64,000 nt of DNA from contig NZ_JAASQI010000007.1 of NCBI RefSeq assembly GCF_011762225.1, positions 62,001 to 126,000 of the forward strand, given 5' to 3'. How positions within the stretch are numbered: position 1 is the stretch's first letter; each line of letters begins with the position of its first letter. Source of the DNA: Pseudochelatococcus lubricantis. Its GTDB lineage: Bacteria > Pseudomonadota > Alphaproteobacteria > Rhizobiales > Beijerinckiaceae. Under the pieces are notes generated by a model. That model ran no database searches and was not told the DNA's origin. It worked only from the letters and a program-made list of their open reading frames with translations. Below are positions 1 through 8,264 of the stretch, one piece after another. Both the position numbers and the translations under genes were made by a program.

Positions 1-553
1 GGTCGGCAGCCCCGGAAATCTCCGCTCCGATCTGCGGCGTACAACAGATGAGCTTTGGGTCAGGAACAAGCAGTTTGCACTCGTATTCCGCCCAATCGCC
101 ATACCCCCATTGCACCGCCATATCGATGTCGTCGCGGCCGAAGTCCGGTATGTCGATCATCGTGGTCAGACGCAGGTCGGCGCCCGGCAGAATCTCGCGG
201 AAAGAGGACAGACGCGGCAGGAGATAGCGAGTTGCAAAATAAGGACTGGCGTTGAGGTTTATGCGGTTGCGATAGGCGGCCTTCGTGACCCGCCGCACCC
301 CTTCCGCGAACTCGCTGAAGCCTGCCTCCACATAGTGAGACAGGAGGATGGCCGACTCCGTCAGCTCGATCGAACGGCCTCTGCGCTCGAACAGGGTTAC
401 CTGAAGCGTATCCTCAAGCAGCTTGATCTGCTGCCCTACCGCCTGCGGCGTCACCAGCAACTCGTCGGCGGCCTGACGCAGGCTCCGGTGGCGGGCGACC
501 GCATGGAAGACCCGCAGGGCGTTGAGCGGGGGAAGGCGTGGCTTGCCGCTCAT
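1..553 (-). CDS. LysR-family (GcvA-like) transcriptional regulator, C-terminus outside window
   Basis: The reverse strand reads MSGKPRLPPLNALRVFHAVA and continues into a winged helix-turn-helix (residues about 9-67, with Q-A-A-D-E-L and Q-Q-I-K-L-L-E) and then the first part of a LysR effector domain (NLNASPYFATRYLLPRL). This opening is typical of GcvA-type LysR regulators. I chose the ATG at 553 because AGGAGGG lies about 7 bases upstream; the in-frame ATG at 559 is too close to it. No stop appears before the window edge, so about 184 residues are present. It lies 84 bp downstream of, and on the same strand as, the two SDR genes, so it may close that operon or regulate it. Confidence 0.85.
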   Translation of the reverse strand, partial: MSGKPRLPPLNALRVFHAVARHRSLRQAADELLVTPQAVGQQIKLLEDTLQVTLFERRGRSIELTESAILLSHYVEAGFSEFAEGVRRVTKAAYRNRINLNASPYFATRYLLPRLSSFREILPGADLRLTTMIDIPDFGRDDIDMAVQWGYGDWAEYECKLLVPDPKLICCTPQIGAEISGAAD

Positions 554-636
554 CGTCATTCCCTCCTTCTGTTCAGGCCGTCGCCGCTGGATGCAAGGCC
601 ATCCGGGCTGCCCGACCGGAGCGGGACCGGATGCGG

Positions 637-1392
637 TCAGGCATAGATGTATCCGCCGGAGACGATGACGTTCTCGCCGGTCATGTACGTATTCTTCGGG
701 CCACCGGTCATCAGTACCCATTCGGCTATCTCCGCCGGCTGCGCACCGCGGCCGAGCGGGCTGGCCTTGGCCAGTTCCTCCAGGAAGCCAAGGGCGCGGG
801 CACGCTCGGTAGCCATGCCCGCCGGCGCTACGGAGTTGACCAGAATGCCATCCCTGGCGACATGATGCGCGAAGGAGCGCGTGAGGCTGACAACGGCGGC
901 CTTGGTCGCGGCGTAATGGGCGTTCTGCGGGTGGGCCTTGAACGCATCAACCGAAGTCAGGTTAACGATGCGGCCGCGGACATGATCCTTCGGCTCCTGT
1001 GCCGCCATGTGCCGGACCGCGGCGACCATCATGTGATATGTGCCCTTGATGTTGATGCCGTTGGAGGCGTCCCACTCGGCGTCGGTGATTTCCATGACCG
1101 GCCGGCGGGGATAGATCGCCGCACAGTTGATGAGCGTATCGACGCGCCCGATATCGGCGGTGATGGCCGCGAACGCTTCATGGCACTGGGGCCCGATCTG
1201 AATGTCCGCGCTCGCGGCCGCAGCCGGCAGGCCTTTTGCGCGCGCGGTTTCCAGCGCGGCCTCCGCGGCGTCGCGGTTGATATCGATGATGCCGAGCGCA
1301 GTGGCGCCCGCCTCCACGGCCATGCGGGCGAGCAGCGCGCCGAGACCCGAACCGCCGCCGACGATTACAACTGAAAGTCCGTTCACGTTCAT
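637..1392 (-). CDS. Short-chain dehydrogenase/reductase (SDR)
   Basis: A 251-residue classical SDR, a cytosolic NAD(P)-dependent alcohol/ketone oxidoreductase. The N-terminal nucleotide loop reads GGGSGLG, the NNAG-like motif is NCAA, and the catalytic Ser and Tyr-x3-Lys are in NLTSVDAF and YAATK. The start is the ATG at 1392, four bases after the stop of the preceding SDR gene and behind GAGGA; a longer reading frame upstream would overlap that gene. The substrate is not deducible. Tight coupling with another SDR suggests consecutive steps or stereo-isomer interconversion in one pathway. Confidence 0.88.
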   Translation of the reverse strand: MNVNGLSVVIVGGGSGLGALLARMAVEAGATALGIIDINRDAAEAALETARAKGLPAAAASADIQIGPQCHEAFAAITADIGRVDTLINCAAIYPRRPVMEITDAEWDASNGINIKGTYHMMVAAVRHMAAQEPKDHVRGRIVNLTSVDAFKAHPQNAHYAATKAAVVSLTRSFAHHVARDGILVNSVAPAGMATERARALGFLEELAKASPLGRGAQPAEIAEWVLMTGGPKNTYMTGENVIVSGGYIYA

Positions 1393-1396
1393 ATCC

Positions 1397-2110
1397 TCAC
1401 TTGGTGCCGCTGGGGGAAGTCGGACGGGTTGGCACGATGTCGAAACGGGATACATCCGCCCACGCGGGCAGGCTCAGGACCGCAAGAACCATGTGCGCGA
1501 TATCATCGGGTTGTACCGCCTTGGTCGCGGCATACATCGCCTCGCGCGCCCTGGCGTCGAGGATGTCCTTGTAAAGCGCGGTCTCCACGCGCCCGGGAAC
1601 GATCTCCGTCACCCGCACGCCATGGGGAGACATGTCGGCGCGCAGCGCGGCGGCGAAGCCGGAGATGCCGGCCTTGGTGGCGGAATAAACCGCGATGTTG
1701 GGAAAAGCGGTATGAGCCGCAGCCGAACCGGTGAACAGGATATGGCCGCTGCCGCGATCGCGCATCTGCGGCACGACGAGGCGGGTCAGCAGGATGACCG
1801 CGCTCAGGTTTACCTCCAGCGCGGCGTCGATATCCGCGACCTGCATGTCGGCGAAGTTGCCGAGCGGCGGCATCATGCCGGCGTTGTTGACGAGAACGTC
1901 GATGTCGAGGCCGTTCACGACGGTTTCGAGCGCCTCGCGGTCGGTAACATCGACGGCGATGGGCGTAATACCGCCCTGCGTGGCGCGCAGTTCTTCAAGG
2001 GCTTTCCGGCTTCGACCGACGGCGTAGACCCCGTACCCGGCTTGAGCCATACCGATGGCGATCGCCCGGCCAATGCCGCTCGTCGCCCCTGTCACGAAGG
2101 CTGTTTTCAC
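1397..2110 (-). CDS. Short-chain dehydrogenase/reductase (SDR)
   Basis: A 237-residue classical SDR with TGATSGIG at residues 8-15, NNAG ([11 protein letters not shown]), a Ser in LFTGSAAA and YSATK as the catalytic Tyr/Lys pair. The sequence resembles the YdfG/serine-3-dehydrogenase branch (3-hydroxy acid dehydrogenases), but that assignment is only suggestive. The start is a GTG behind AGGGGA at a spacing of about 8 bases. It is the first gene after a 297-bp gap, so it probably has its own promoter, and it is followed after 4 bp by a second SDR. Confidence 0.87.
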   Translation of the reverse strand: MKTAFVTGATSGIGRAIAIGMAQAGYGVYAVGRSRKALEELRATQGGITPIAVDVTDREALETVVNGLDIDVLVNNAGMMPPLGNFADMQVADIDAALEVNLSAVILLTRLVVPQMRDRGSGHILFTGSAAAHTAFPNIAVYSATKAGISGFAAALRADMSPHGVRVTEIVPGRVETALYKDILDARAREAMYAATKAVQPDDIAHMVLAVLSLPAWADVSRFDIVPTRPTSPSGTK

Positions 2111-2407
2111 TTCTCGTTCCCCTTGTCATTTTTATATGCTCAGTTTGCTGGCTCACGCGGCGGCAAAAAATCAAGAAAATCGGTAAATAGGAAAGAATGA
2201 CTTTCCTCTCCGGACAGGTTGCTCCCCGCACAAGAGCAACATCCATGCCACCGCGGAGAGGCGTGCCCGCCGCCGCGCGCATGGAACCTTCTGCGGTATC
2301 GGCATTTTTGCCCGCGCCATGACGCGGCGCGGCTTCCGTTGCTGAACGAAACCGTCGCTTTCGCTATCTTCTCGCACCGGCTGCCCTGGCGGACGCCGCG
2401 GCCCGGC
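2111..2407. other. Intergenic gap between SDR pair and GntR gene
   Basis: No reading frame with a recognisable protein is present on either strand. The part next to the SDR start is locally A/T-rich (around 2120-2200, including an AAAAAATCAAGAAAA run) and is the likely promoter region of the two downstream SDR genes. I saw no convincing operator or terminator. Confidence 0.4.
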
Positions 2408-3190
2408 TTATCCCCCCGCCGGTATTTTCAGACCGGCGAACAGTGTGCCGGACGCCTGCGGCTGCGTCGCATCATCGGCGTTGATGCCCGTCGCCAGCGC
2501 AAGGGCGCGCACTCTTTCGAGGCTGTTCTGGAGATGCTGGCGCATGGCCTCGCGCGCGGCAGGCGCGTCGCGCCGTTCAATGGCCGCGACGATGCTGTCG
2601 TGCTCCGCGTGGATGCGCGCGTAGTAAGCTTCCTTGTATTCGCTGGCCACGATATGGCCGAGCCGAAAGCGTGGCGCGATGATCGGGCGAAGGTAATCAA
2701 GAAAGCCGAAGATGAACTCATTGCGGGTGCATTCGGCGATCTTGAGATGAAAATCGTAGTCGTAGTGGATCTGGACCTGTTCGGGATCTTCGTGAAGCGC
2801 ATCCACCTGTTCCATCAGGCTGCGGATGGCGCGGGCTTCCTCATCGGTTCGCCGCTGGGCGCACAGCCCCGCCGATTCGACCTCGACGCTGAGACGAAGC
2901 TCAAGCAAAGCAATGGTTTCTGGCAGGGTCGCGAGCGCCTCGGCCGGGATCATGAAGCCTTGCTGGTGCGGCGCCTCGCTGACGAAGATACCCTTTCCCT
3001 GCCGGGGGATCACAAGACCGGCAGAACGCAGTCGCGCGATGGCCTCGCGCACCACCGTCCGGCTGACGTTGTATTCGGCGCCCAGTTCCGCCTCCGTCGC
3101 GAGCTGGGCACCCGGCGCCAGCGCCCCGGACCGCACCTTTTCGGACAGGCTGTCAGCCACCATGGTGGACAGGGGTTTGCGCTTCGCCAC
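2408..3190 (-). CDS. GntR-family regulator, FadR/FCD subfamily
   Basis: A DNA-binding repressor or activator of about 260 residues. The N-terminal winged helix has the GntR pattern (LSEKVRSGALAPGAQL, then SRTVVREAIARLRSAGL), followed by an all-helical FCD ligand domain with metal-type residues (FHLKIAECT, HAEHDSIVAAI). I prefer the GTG at 3190, with GAAGGA 7 bases upstream, because it gives the usual short N-terminus. An ATG at 3259 overlapping the RidA stop as ATGA is an alternative that would add 23 residues. It is the last gene of the minus-strand operon beginning at 6123 and probably controls it; a palindrome at 6181 is a candidate operator. Confidence 0.85.
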   Translation of the reverse strand: MAKRKPLSTMVADSLSEKVRSGALAPGAQLATEAELGAEYNVSRTVVREAIARLRSAGLVIPRQGKGIFVSEAPHQQGFMIPAEALATLPETIALLELRLSVEVESAGLCAQRRTDEEARAIRSLMEQVDALHEDPEQVQIHYDYDFHLKIAECTRNEFIFGFLDYLRPIIAPRFRLGHIVASEYKEAYYARIHAEHDSIVAAIERRDAPAAREAMRQHLQNSLERVRALALATGINADDATQPQASGTLFAGLKIPAGG

Positions 3191-3255
3191 GAGTTTTTCC
3201 TTCACCTTGCTGCGGCCATGCGCGGAACCAATCCGGGCGATGGCCACAAAAACCG

Positions 3256-3603
3256 TCATACGGCCGCGGTCACGATGAGTTCCACCAGCATTCCGGGCTT
3301 TGCCATGCGGCCCTGCCCCGAGGAACGGGCCGGCGCGTATTCCTTCGGCATCCATTGGTCCCAGACGACATTGACCTCATCGAAATCGCGCACATCGTCA
3401 AGCCACATCTGTACGTGCAGAATGCGCGTCTTGTCCGTGCCGGCCTTCGCGAGGAGAGCATCAATCTTGGCAAGAACCTCCCGCATCTGGCCTGCGGCAG
3501 ACTGGCCGGGCGCGGCCACCTGTCCGGTCAGATAGACCGTGCCGTTGTGGATGACACCATGATGGATACGGGTGTCGAAATCGAAACGTCTGATCTCGGT
3601 CAT
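3256..3603 (-). CDS. RidA/YjgF/UK114-family protein
   Basis: A 115-residue RidA-fold protein. Family members form trimers and hydrolyse reactive enamines/imines made by PLP enzymes or amine oxidations. The hallmark strand GTVYLTGQVA, the helix with LAKIDALLAKAG and the segment RILHVQMWLDD are present, and VELIVTAAV closes the fold. It starts 6 bp after the stop of the SDR gene upstream. An imine-handling protein next to an FAD amine oxidase-like gene (7007-8224) fits a pathway that releases imines. This is the first of three RidA genes in the window. Confidence 0.85.
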   Translation of the reverse strand: MTEIRRFDFDTRIHHGVIHNGTVYLTGQVAAPGQSAAGQMREVLAKIDALLAKAGTDKTRILHVQMWLDDVRDFDEVNVVWDQWMPKEYAPARSSGQGRMAKPGMLVELIVTAAV

Positions 3604-3609
3604 CTCTTC

Positions 3610-4425
3610 TCAATCACCTTGTTGGTCGGAAACAGTCCTGATCGGATTGCCGCGCAGGTAGTGGGCGTAAGGCGCCTGAACCAGCCAGCCGGCATCGACA
3701 GGCAGCGTTACGCCGGTAATCGAGGCCGCGCGCCAGGAACACAGGAAGAGCGCCGCCTCGGCGACATCCTCGGGGGCCACGAAACGGCGTAACGCCGTGG
3801 TGGCACGTATCGCGTCCGGATCGCGCTCTCCGGCGGCGATCCTGGCTTTCAGCCCGTCCGACAGCGTATAACCGGGCGCGACCGCATTGACACGGATGCC
3901 TTGCGGACCAAGCTCGGCGGCGAGAATGCCCGTGAGGCCGAGAACGGCGTGCTTTCCGGGTGTGTAGGCCGGCAGCGACAGGGGCGCGAAGGAGGCCAGC
4001 GAACCCACGTTCAGTATGGCGCCCCCGCCCTTGCGCGCCATCAGGCGGCCGAAAATCTGACAGCCGAGAAGCGTGCCGCGATAGTTGATGCGCCACAGGC
4101 GCTCGTCTTCGTCGAGATCCTGATCGAGCACGCGCTTGCCGCTTTGCAGAATGCCGGCGCAGTTCACCACCACGTCGGGAATGCCGAAGGCGGCCCCGGT
4201 CTCGCGGCCGAGCGCCTCGACGGAGGCCGGATCGGCGACATCGGCGGCGATGAACCGCGCGGCCGGCGCACCCTGCCGCCCGCATTCCGCCGCAACTTCG
4301 TTGCCGCGCGCAGCATCCCGTCCCGCAACAACGATGTTCTCCCCTTCCTGCGCGAAGCGGAGGGCAATGGCGCGGCCGATGCCCGAGGTGCCGCCGATGA
4401 CGACGACGGTGCGTGCTTCATTCAT
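3610..4425 (-). CDS. Short-chain dehydrogenase/reductase (SDR)
   Basis: A 271-residue SDR. It has GGTSGIG near the N-terminus, NCAG (VVVNCAGIL), a Ser in LNVGSLAS and YTPGK in place of the common YxxxK (Tyr and Lys retained). The C-terminal PVDAGWLVQ is the usual closing segment of this family. The ATG at 4425 overlaps the stop of the AroE-like gene by 8 bases and has AGGCG about 7 bases upstream; the in-frame start at 4440 is less well supported. It is the third SDR in this cluster. Confidence 0.87.
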   Translation of the reverse strand: MNEARTVVVIGGTSGIGRAIALRFAQEGENIVVAGRDAARGNEVAAECGRQGAPAARFIAADVADPASVEALGRETGAAFGIPDVVVNCAGILQSGKRVLDQDLDEDERLWRINYRGTLLGCQIFGRLMARKGGGAILNVGSLASFAPLSLPAYTPGKHAVLGLTGILAAELGPQGIRVNAVAPGYTLSDGLKARIAAGERDPDAIRATTALRRFVAPEDVAEAALFLCSWRAASITGVTLPVDAGWLVQAPYAHYLRGNPIRTVSDQQGD

Positions 4426-5230
4426 GATTGCGCCTCGCACGGTCTATATTGAAGAATTCAGCCATGGCCTGCACCTGGAAATCCATCATCGGCCGGCCGG
4501 GCTGAACGGGGCATCCGATCGCCTTCGCCGCGCGCAGGAGCGCGGTTTCCGCCGGCTCCATGATGATGTCCACCACCGTCGTTTCAGGGCTCAGCCGGCT
4601 GACGTCGAACGGCAGTGGATCGCTGGCGCGCAGGCCCGACGGAGTTGCGTTGATGGCCATGTCCATCCCGGCCGCATCGGCAGGACCGACGGCGATGCGG
4701 CAGGCGGGAAACGCTTCGGCGACAAGGCCCGCAAGTTGCGAGGCACGCCCTTCGTCAATGTCGTGGAGGCGGATATCGCCTGCGCCCGCCTCTGCCAGAC
4801 AGTAGGCCAGCGATGCACCCGCGCCACCTGCGCCGACCTGAAGAATGCGCTGCCCCTCGATGCGATGCCCGCCGGCCCTGAGACCGTCGATGAAGCCGAC
4901 GCCGTCGAAATTGTCGGCATACCAGCTCCCGTCGGCCTGCCGGCGAACGGAGTTGGCGCTCTTCACCCGCGCCGCCCTGTCATGCGCCGCCCCGCACTTA
5001 TGGAAGACGGCCGTCTTGTAGGGCACGGAAACGATGACGCCGCGAACATTCTCGGCGGCGGTGATACCGGCCCAGAATGTGTCGAAGTCCTCCGGCCTGC
5101 AACTCAAAGGAACCATCAGGCTGTCGAGGCCGCGTTGCTCGAAAATCTCGTTGAAGATGCCGGGACTTTTCGCGTGCCCCACGGGGTGGGCCAGCATCAC
5201 GAAAACATCTGCTTTACCGGTTCCGCGCAT
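4418..5230 (-). CDS. Shikimate/quinate dehydrogenase-like protein
   Basis: A 270-residue member of the AroE family, which reduces dehydroshikimate-like substrates with NAD(P)H. It shows the N-terminal substrate motif LAHPVGHAKSPGIFN, V-P-Y-K with the catalytic Lys region (SVPYKTAVFHKC), NFDGVG and the nucleotide loop GAGGAGASLAYCLAEAGA. Its setting in a catabolic operon, not with aro genes, points to a paralogue with a specialised substrate. The start overlaps the upstream stop as TGATG. The catalytic Asp of housekeeping AroE is expected in the N-T-D motif, here N-F-D. Confidence 0.85.
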   Translation of the reverse strand: MRGTGKADVFVMLAHPVGHAKSPGIFNEIFEQRGLDSLMVPLSCRPEDFDTFWAGITAAENVRGVIVSVPYKTAVFHKCGAAHDRAARVKSANSVRRQADGSWYADNFDGVGFIDGLRAGGHRIEGQRILQVGAGGAGASLAYCLAEAGAGDIRLHDIDEGRASQLAGLVAEAFPACRIAVGPADAAGMDMAINATPSGLRASDPLPFDVSRLSPETTVVDIIMEPAETALLRAAKAIGCPVQPGRPMMDFQVQAMAEFFNIDRARRNHE

Positions 5231-6123
5231 CAGGCAACTCCTCTTGTCTCAGCCACGGGATGGTTTGCCAGCACTTCGAGAGCCTGCACCAGCGCCGCGT
5301 GATCGGCATCGCCTGCGCCGCGCGCCGCGCAGGCGTTCAACAGTTCCTGCACGGTTGCGGTATTGGGCAGCGCCACGCCGAGCGCACGCGCGCTTTCCAG
5401 CGCAAGACCAAGGTCCTTCTGGTGCAACCGGACGCGGAACCCCGGCGCGAAGGTGCGCTCGATCATCCGCTGGCCGTGGACTTCGAGCACGCGCGAGGCT
5501 GCGAAACCGCCCAGCAGCGCCTTGCGCACCGTCGCCGGATCGCAGCCCGCCTTACTGGCAAAAACCAGCGCTTCGGCCACGGCCTCGATGTTCAGCGCCA
5601 CAACGATCTGGTTGGCGATCTTGCAAATCTGTCCCGCGCCATTGTTTTCTCCGACGAGGGTGATGTTCTTGCCGAGAGCTTCGAAAATCGGCAAGGCACG
5701 CTCGAACTCGGAAGCGGGGCCGCCGACCATGATGGTGAGGCTGGCGGCCCTGGCGCCCACCTCCCCGCCCGAGACAGGGGCGTCGAGATATCCCGCCGCT
5801 TTTTCCCGCACGGCCCTGGCAAAATCCGCCGTGGCGATCGGGCTGATCGAACTCATATCGATCACCAGCGCGCCCGCCGAAAGGCCGCCGACGACGCCGT
5901 TATCGCCGAGAAGCACACGCCCCACATCGGGGGTGTCGGGCAGCATCGTGATGACGATTTCGCTGGCGCGCGCCACCTCGCGAGGATCGGGAACGACCGT
6001 TGCCGCCAGACCTTCAGGCAGCGCCGAACGATTGAGCGACGTGACGATCTCGTGGCCCGCCGCGGCAAGGTTGCGCGCCATCGGCGCCCCCATCACCCCC
6101 AGCCCGATGAAACCGATTTTCAC
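5230..6123 (-). CDS. NAD(P)-dependent beta-hydroxyacid dehydrogenase (3-hydroxyisobutyrate dehydrogenase family)
   Basis: A 297-residue protein with the Rossmann motif GFIGLGVMGAPMARNL, the substrate-binding segment DAPVSGGEVGARAASL, the catalytic Lys helix (GQICKIANQIVV) and the C-terminal motif QKDLGLAL. These are the four conserved blocks of the 3-hydroxyisobutyrate/tartronate-semialdehyde reductase family. The chosen start is a GTG at 6123 with AAGGA about 8 bases upstream; the frame stays open further 5' but runs into the divergent promoter. It is the first gene of a six-gene minus-strand run and is divergent from the aldolase gene. Aldolase plus tartronate-semialdehyde-reductase-type enzyme is a common pair in sugar-acid breakdown. 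Confidence 0.88.
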   Translation of the reverse strand: MKIGFIGLGVMGAPMARNLAAAGHEIVTSLNRSALPEGLAATVVPDPREVARASEIVITMLPDTPDVGRVLLGDNGVVGGLSAGALVIDMSSISPIATADFARAVREKAAGYLDAPVSGGEVGARAASLTIMVGGPASEFERALPIFEALGKNITLVGENNGAGQICKIANQIVVALNIEAVAEALVFASKAGCDPATVRKALLGGFAASRVLEVHGQRMIERTFAPGFRVRLHQKDLGLALESARALGVALPNTATVQELLNACAARGAGDADHAALVQALEVLANHPVAETRGVA

Positions 6124-6180
6124 AGCGATTGTCCTTTCCGCGTTCGGCTGCCGCTGTTGCAGCAGACAGTAGATATGATA

Positions 6181-6192
6181 TATGACATCATA
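6181..6192. promoter_or_regulatory. Candidate operator palindrome in divergent promoter region
   Basis: TATGACATCATA is a palindrome (TATGA/TCATA arms, 2-bp centre) with a further TATGAT copy directly to its left (6174-6179). It sits between the divergent starts at 6123 and 6231 in an AT-rich patch. FCD-type GntR regulators bind short A/T-rich dyads, and such a gene lies in the operon, so I infer an operator for that regulator. Confidence 0.4.
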
Positions 6193-6230
6193 CAAATTTC
6201 AATCGGCCTCAAGACACGGAGACACCAAAA

Positions 6231-6995
6231 TTGCAGGAACGTCCCAATTTGCTGAAAGCGACCTTGCGAGAGGGCAAGCCCTGCATCGGGTTGTGGTGTT
6301 CTCTGGCATCGACGCTGGCAACCGAGATCGTGGCCGGCTCCGGCGCGGGGTGGCTGCTTGTCGACGGCGAGCATAGTCCCAACGACTTGCGCAGCGTCAT
6401 GGCGCAGCTTCAGGTCATCGCCGCCTTTCCTTGCGAGGCGGCTGTGAGGCTTCCCTCCGACGATCCCGTGCTCATCAAGCAGTTCATGGATGCCGGTGCG
6501 CGCAGCCTCATGATTCCCAACGTCCGCACTGCGGCGCAGGCACGCGACATCGTCGCGGCCATGACCTACGCGCCCGACGGCTTCCGGGGCTTTTCGGTCG
6601 GGCACCGCGCCAACCAGTTCGGCCGCATCGCCGGTTATCATCAGAAAGCACGGGAAAACCAGCTTCTCGCCGTGCAGATTGAATGCAGGACGGGCGTCGC
6701 CAATGCCCGCGAGATTGCCGCCGTCGATGGCGTGGACGTGCTGTTCGTCGGGCCGGGCGATCTTTCCACCAATATGGATGCCATGGGCAATCCCGGTGCG
6801 GACCATGTGCAACAGGCCATCGCCGCCGTCCGGCAGGCGGCGGCCGGCGCCGGCAAGGCAAGCGGGATACTCGCACCGGCGAAGGCCGACGCCGACCGCT
6901 ATCTTCGCGACGGCTTCACCATGGTTGCGGTCGGCTCGGACCTCGGCCTTCTGGCGCGCGGCGCCGACAACCTGATTGCATCCTTCTCACGCTGA
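6231..6995 (+). CDS. HpcH/HpaI-family aldolase
   Basis: A 254-residue class II metal-dependent pyruvate aldolase (2-keto-3-deoxy-sugar-acid or 4-hydroxy-2-oxo-heptanedioate type). It carries GLWCSLAS, the catalytic block LLVDGEHSPND, the R in VRLPSDDP, the MIPNVRTAAQA segment, the metal Glu/Asp motifs IECRTGVANAREIA and the VLFVGPGDLS block. The start is a TTG with GGAG 9 bases upstream; no ATG is available before the first conserved block. It diverges from the 3-HIBADH-like gene and is followed after 11 bp by an FAD oxidoreductase, probably in one transcript. Confidence 0.88.
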   Translation: MQERPNLLKATLREGKPCIGLWCSLASTLATEIVAGSGAGWLLVDGEHSPNDLRSVMAQLQVIAAFPCEAAVRLPSDDPVLIKQFMDAGARSLMIPNVRTAAQARDIVAAMTYAPDGFRGFSVGHRANQFGRIAGYHQKARENQLLAVQIECRTGVANAREIAAVDGVDVLFVGPGDLSTNMDAMGNPGADHVQQAIAAVRQAAAGAGKASGILAPAKADADRYLRDGFTMVAVGSDLGLLARGADNLIASFSR

Positions 6996-7006
6996 AAGCT
7001 GCCACC

Positions 7007-8224
7007 ATGGCCATCCCTTCCTATAAATCCCCGTCCCGCACTTCCTACGATGTCGTCATTGTCGGCGGCGCCGTCATCGGCTCCTCCACCGCCTACTGGC
7101 TGAGCCAGAAGCTGGGGGCGCGCGCTTCCGTCCTCGTTGTCGAACGCGACAGCAGCTATGAGTTCTCTTCGACTGCGTTGTCGACCAGCGCGATACGCCA
7201 GCAATATTCGAACCCCATCAATGTGAAGATCAGCCAGTTCGGCGTCGAATTCATCAAGGGATTCAGGGATAGGATGGCGCCGTTCTACACGAATGAACCG
7301 GCGCCCGACCTGGGATTCAGGGAGAACGGCTATCTTTACTGCATTTCTCCGGAAGGGATAGAAGCGGCGCGCGAGCGCGTTGAACTGCAGCGCAGTCTCG
7401 GCGCCCATACTGTCTTTCTCGAACCCGGTCCTCTCAAGGATCTCTTCCCGTGGCTCAACGTCGACGATCTCGGCGGCGGCGCCTGGGGTTCGCGCGACGA
7501 GGGATGGTTCGATTCCATGGGGCTGTTGAACGGCCTGCGCCGCGCCGCCCGGGCCAGCGGCATCGCTTATGTGGACAATGCCGTGACCGGACTGGAACTG
7601 ACCGGCGGGCGCGTCACGGCCGCACGGCTGTCGACCGGCGAGACCGTTTCGTGCGGCGTCCTCGTCAATGCCGCCGGGCCGCGGGCTCAACAGGTCGCCG
7701 CCATGGCCGGCTTGTCCATCCCCGTCGCCCCGTACAAGCGCTACAGCTTCGTCTTCGCCAGCAACACGCCCATTCCCGGCCGCATGCCGAATGTCATCGA
7801 TCTCTCCGGCACTTTCGTGCGCCCGGAAGGCGAGCTGTTCCTGACCGGCAATACCCCGCTCGACGACGGACCCGCCGACTATGACGACTTCGAGACCCGT
7901 CATGAGGAGTTCGACGACCGCATCTGGCCGGCGCTGTGGCACCGTATTCCCGATTTCGAGGCCCTGCGCGTGATGCAGAGCTGGACCGGGCACTACGAAT
8001 ACAACATGCTCGACCACAACGGCATCGTGGGTTTCCATCCGGAGGTGAGAAACTTCATGTTCGCCAACGGCTTTTCGGGCCACGGGCTGCAACAGTCGCC
8101 CGCTGTCGGCCGCGCGGTCGCGGAACTGATCGTCGACGGCGCGTTCCAAACGCTGGATCTGACGCCGTTCCGCTATGAGCGTATCCCGCTCGACGAGCCC
8201 TTCATGGAAGAGGCGGTCATATAG
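7007..8224 (+). CDS. FAD-dependent amine/amino-acid oxidoreductase (DAO family)
   Basis: A 405-residue flavoprotein of the sarcosine oxidase/D-amino-acid dehydrogenase family. The FAD-binding dinucleotide fold is DVVIVGGAVIGSSTAYWLS (residues about 14-32) with the conserved Glu in VVERD, VNAAGPRAQQVA marks the second FAD region, and NGFSGHGLQQSPAVGRAVAEL is the C-terminal FAD/substrate block. It oxidises C-N bonds to imines, giving a plausible reason for the RidA in the same cluster. The ATG at 7007 lies 11 bp after the aldolase stop. Confidence 0.86.
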   Translation: MAIPSYKSPSRTSYDVVIVGGAVIGSSTAYWLSQKLGARASVLVVERDSSYEFSSTALSTSAIRQQYSNPINVKISQFGVEFIKGFRDRMAPFYTNEPAPDLGFRENGYLYCISPEGIEAARERVELQRSLGAHTVFLEPGPLKDLFPWLNVDDLGGGAWGSRDEGWFDSMGLLNGLRRAARASGIAYVDNAVTGLELTGGRVTAARLSTGETVSCGVLVNAAGPRAQQVAAMAGLSIPVAPYKRYSFVFASNTPIPGRMPNVIDLSGTFVRPEGELFLTGNTPLDDGPADYDDFETRHEEFDDRIWPALWHRIPDFEALRVMQSWTGHYEYNMLDHNGIVGFHPEVRNFMFANGFSGHGLQQSPAVGRAVAELIVDGAFQTLDLTPFRYERIPLDEPFMEEAVI

Positions 8225-8253
8225 CGCGCGGGACCTTCAAGCTGAGGCGCGCT
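8223..8253. terminator. Possible hairpin between convergent genes
   Basis: AGCGCGC (8223-8229) pairs perfectly with GCGCGCT (8247-8253) across a 17-base loop, overlapping the stop codon of the oxidoreductase. There is no T-tract, so termination is only a guess from its position between convergent genes. Confidence 0.3.
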
Positions 8254-8264
8254 GCCACTCTGCT

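Noticed and set aside
896-912. CCTTGGTCGC sequences at about 900 and 1518 resembling half of the PQQ-regulon box
   Set aside because: Both are codons of the Y-x-A-T-K-A motif in SDR genes and lack the left arm of the dyad.
2219-3535. 438-codon plus-strand ORF opposite the GntR and RidA genes
   Set aside because: It is the antisense frame of well-supported genes, with no recognisable domain.
5406-5415. GACCAAGGTC, the core of the PQQ-regulon box, inside the 3-HIBADH-like gene
   Set aside because: It lies within conserved codons of the Q-K-D-L-G-L motif, far from any start, so it is explained by coding constraint.
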